This document shows positions 6,394 to 8,327 of a stretch of 8,327 bases of DNA, piece after piece; the stretch's first letter is position 1, and each line of letters opens with the position of its first letter. The DNA lies in the NCBI GenBank assembly GCA_030622265.1, contig JAUXGG010000051.1:1-8327 (forward strand). Direction: 5' to 3'. Under the pieces are notes generated by a model, which was given only the letters and a program-made list of their open reading frames with translations, searched no databases and was not told where the DNA came from. This stretch comes from Candidatus Eiseniibacteriota bacterium. Its GTDB lineage: Bacteria > Arandabacterota > Arandabacteria > Arandabacterales > Arandabacteraceae. A program made the position numbers and the translations under genes.

Positions 6394-7050
6394 CTAACTG
6401 CTCCTCGCCTCTGAGAGCTTTCCTAGGATGGAATCGAATACCTCCCCGATCTCACCCTCACCCACGATTCGCTTGAGGATGCCCCTGGACTCGTAATACT
6501 CAACAAGCGGAAGCGTGTTCTTGCGATAGACAACCAGCCGGGCCTCAATGGTCTCGGGCTTGTCATCGCTCCTGAGCTGAAGGCCGACCCGGCACCTGTC
6601 GCACACCCCCTCCTGCTTCGGGGGGTCGGTATCGAGATTGTACATTGCCTTACACTTGGGACAGACCCTTCGCCTCGACAACCGCTTAACCACAACGGCA
6701 TCATCGACCTCAATGAACATCACCGCATCTATCGCGCACCCCAGCTTCTGGAGTACTTCCTCCATCCCGATGGCCTGGCCCAGCGTCCTGGGGACACCAT
6801 CCAGTATGAACCCGTTCATGCAGTCCTTTTCCACGATGCGTTTCTCAACCACCGGCAACACCACCTCATCAGGAACGAGATCACCCACATCCATGTATGG
6901 TTTCGCTTTCTCTCCCAGGTCGGTCTTCCGCACTATGGCCTCGCGCAGGATGTCGCCGGTCGATACCTGGGGCAGCCCCAGCTTCTCTCCCACCATTCTC
7001 GCCTGCGTTCCCTTGCCCGAGCCCGGAGGCCCAAGAAAGACCAGCCTCAT
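6394..7050 (-). CDS. adk: Adenylate kinase with zinc-binding LID
   Basis: Catalyses ATP + AMP = 2 ADP in the cytoplasm. At 218 residues it is the long bacterial form. The P-loop is GPPGSGKGT (7-15), with Arg36 and Arg88 in the AMP site and Arg160 and Arg171 in the C-terminal catalytic region. The LID insertion carries CPKC (130-133) and CDRC (150-153), the four-cysteine zinc site seen in Gram-positive and many other bacterial kinases but absent from E. coli Adk. One oddity is the signature segment, which reads GFILDGVPRT where Phe, Tyr or Ile is normal before Pro-Arg (Val86, codon GTC at 6795-6793). The ATG overlaps the secY stop as ATGA, with GGAGG 5 nt upstream inside secY, so translation is probably coupled. 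Confidence 0.97.
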   Translation of the reverse strand: MRLVFLGPPGSGKGTQARMVGEKLGLPQVSTGDILREAIVRKTDLGEKAKPYMDVGDLVPDEVVLPVVEKRIVEKDCMNGFILDGVPRTLGQAIGMEEVLQKLGCAIDAVMFIEVDDAVVVKRLSRRRVCPKCKAMYNLDTDPPKQEGVCDRCRVGLQLRSDDKPETIEARLVVYRKNTLPLVEYYESRGILKRIVGEGEIGEVFDSILGKLSEARSS

Positions 7051-8327
7051 CGATTCCTCCCCCTCAACTTGCCCTTCTTCAAGAAACCTTCATAGTGACG
7101 CATGATGAGGTGCGATTCTATCTGCTGAAGGGTATCCAGGGCCACTCCGACAACGATCAGGAGCCCGGTACCCCCGAAAACGAATGGAGCATGGAACTTG
7201 TGAATGAAGACCGACGGCAGTATCGCTATAAACGCCAGGAAGAGCGCGCCGGGCAGCGTTACGCGTGTCAGCACCCGGTCGATATAGTCTGATGTCCGCT
7301 TCCCCGGCCTGATTCCCGGGATGAACCCGCCGTACTTCTGCATGTTGTCGGCCAGGTCCCTCGGGTTGAACACGATCGCCGTATAGAAGTAAGCAAAGAA
7401 TATGATAATGATTCCGTACAGGACATTGTAGAGCGGCTGCGACGGATTCATGTATTCCGAGAAAGTATTCATGAACTCAAATTTCCCGAAGAAGGTCCCG
7501 ATGCTCGACGGGAACATCAGAATCGCCTGCGCGAATATGATGGGGATAACGCCGGCGGTATTTACCCGCAATGGTATATGAGTACTCTGCCCGCCGTAGA
7601 TACGGCGCCCGATAACCCGTTTGGCATATTGGACCGGTATCTTTCGCATCGCCTGCGTCATCACCACAACCCCGGCTATGATTAAGACCATCAGCATCCC
7701 CAGGAAGACCAGCTTGAAGAAGCTCAGCTCCTGGTTCCGGACCGCGCTGAAGGTATTGCGAATGTCTCCAGGATATCTCGCAATGATGCCGGTGAAGATG
7801 ATCAAGGATATGCCATTACCGATTCCCCGCTCGGAGATCTGCTCACCGAGCCACATCAGGAATACCGTTCCGGAGGTGAGCGTTATGATGGTAAGGAGGC
7901 GGAAGGCCAGTCCCGGATTCGGAACGATGGCCGACGTTGTCACAAACCCCGTGGCCTCGATGTTCTCCAGGAAAATCGAGATGCCATAGCCCTGGATCAG
8001 CGCCAGGAAAACAGTCCCGTAGCGCGTGTACTGAGTTATCTTCTTCCGACCCTCTTCCCCCTCCTTCTGGAGCTTCTCGAAGTGGGGGATCACCGCGGTG
8101 AGGAGCTGCATGATAATCGACGCGGAGATATAGGGCATGATACCCAGAGCAAAGATGGTCGCTCTCGAGAGCGCGCCGCCGGCAAACATGTCATAGAGAC
8201 CCAGGAGACTGTTTCTCGCCTGGTCTATGGCCTGCATCAGGGCCTGGCTGTCGATGCCCGGCACCGGGACATAGGAACCGATCCTGTACACGACCAGCAA
8301 GGCTACCGTGAACAGAATCTTGCGCCG
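7047..8327 (-). CDS. secY: Protein translocase subunit SecY (5' end beyond window)
   Basis: SecY is the ten-helix pore of the SecYEG translocon in the cytoplasmic membrane. The reading frame is open to the right edge, giving 426 codons, with RRKILFTVALL as the first visible residues. By comparison with the family only about 10-20 N-terminal residues are missing. A TTG at 8300 lies inside the first membrane helix and is not the start. Visible landmarks are YRIGSYVPVPGID after helix 1, the plug region LYDMFAGGALSRATIFALGIMP, GEQISERGIGNGIS before helix 5, and FNPRDLADNMQKYGGFIPGI after helix 8. The basic end (MRHYEGFLKKGKLRGRNR) is typical. About ten hydrophobic segments can be counted. Its stop overlaps the adk start by 4 bp; in related operons rplO precedes secY. 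Confidence 0.97.
   Translation of the reverse strand, partial: RRKILFTVALLVVYRIGSYVPVPGIDSQALMQAIDQARNSLLGLYDMFAGGALSRATIFALGIMPYISASIIMQLLTAVIPHFEKLQKEGEEGRKKITQYTRYGTVFLALIQGYGISIFLENIEATGFVTTSAIVPNPGLAFRLLTIITLTSGTVFLMWLGEQISERGIGNGISLIIFTGIIARYPGDIRNTFSAVRNQELSFFKLVFLGMLMVLIIAGVVVMTQAMRKIPVQYAKRVIGRRIYGGQSTHIPLRVNTAGVIPIIFAQAILMFPSSIGTFFGKFEFMNTFSEYMNPSQPLYNVLYGIIIIFFAYFYTAIVFNPRDLADNMQKYGGFIPGIRPGKRTSDYIDRVLTRVTLPGALFLAFIAILPSVFIHKFHAPFVFGGTGLLIVVGVALDTLQQIESHLIMRHYEGFLKKGKLRGRNR

Noticed and set aside
8298..8300. TTG as a start codon for secY
   Set aside because: The frame stays open upstream to the window edge and encodes RRKILFTVA, the expected beginning of SecY helix 1, so the gene is cut by the window.

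Overview
The window carries twelve protein genes, all on the minus strand, so it reads right to left. It is bacterial. The right three quarters (2244-8327) is the distal part of the long ribosomal-protein operon: secY (5' end outside the window), adk, map, infA, rpmJ, rpsM, rpsK, rpsD, rpoA and rplQ. Gaps are 10-38 bp and secY overlaps adk by 4 bp. The order rpsM-rpsK-rpsD-rpoA-rplQ is widespread in bacteria; adk and map between secY and infA is the arrangement of Firmicutes, Deltaproteobacteria/Desulfobacterota and several other phyla, unlike E. coli. Moderately high GC, regular use of AGG and ATA codons, a zinc-type Adk lid and an Fe-S glycolate/lactate-type dehydrogenase pair fit an anaerobic or facultative Desulfobacterota-like lineage. 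That placement is inference only.

The operon ends at 2188-2243 in a 19-bp perfect inverted repeat with a 5-nt loop, bordered by A7 on the left and T6 on the right. On the minus strand it works as a strong intrinsic terminator directly after the rplQ stop codon. Its GGGACAG-ended palindromic form, and a third copy of the GGGACAG core 14 bp away, suggest a dispersed palindromic repeat serving as the terminator. This is the least ordinary part of the window.

The left quarter (1-2128) holds two overlapping genes for a flavin plus iron-sulfur 2-hydroxyacid dehydrogenase. The first is a complete GlcD-like FAD subunit. The second is a GlcF-like subunit with two [4Fe-4S] motifs whose C-terminal part runs off the window at base 1. 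Substrate (D-lactate, glycolate or another 2-hydroxyacid) cannot be settled from sequence alone.

Functionally the right block couples ribosome assembly (S13, S11, S4, L36, L17), initiation (IF-1), transcription (RNA polymerase alpha), N-terminal Met removal (Map), membrane insertion (SecY) and adenylate balance (Adk). The left block is an unrelated catabolic/redox unit probably transcribed separately. I found no RNA genes, CRISPR array, phage genes or transposase genes, and no convincing new multi-gene system.
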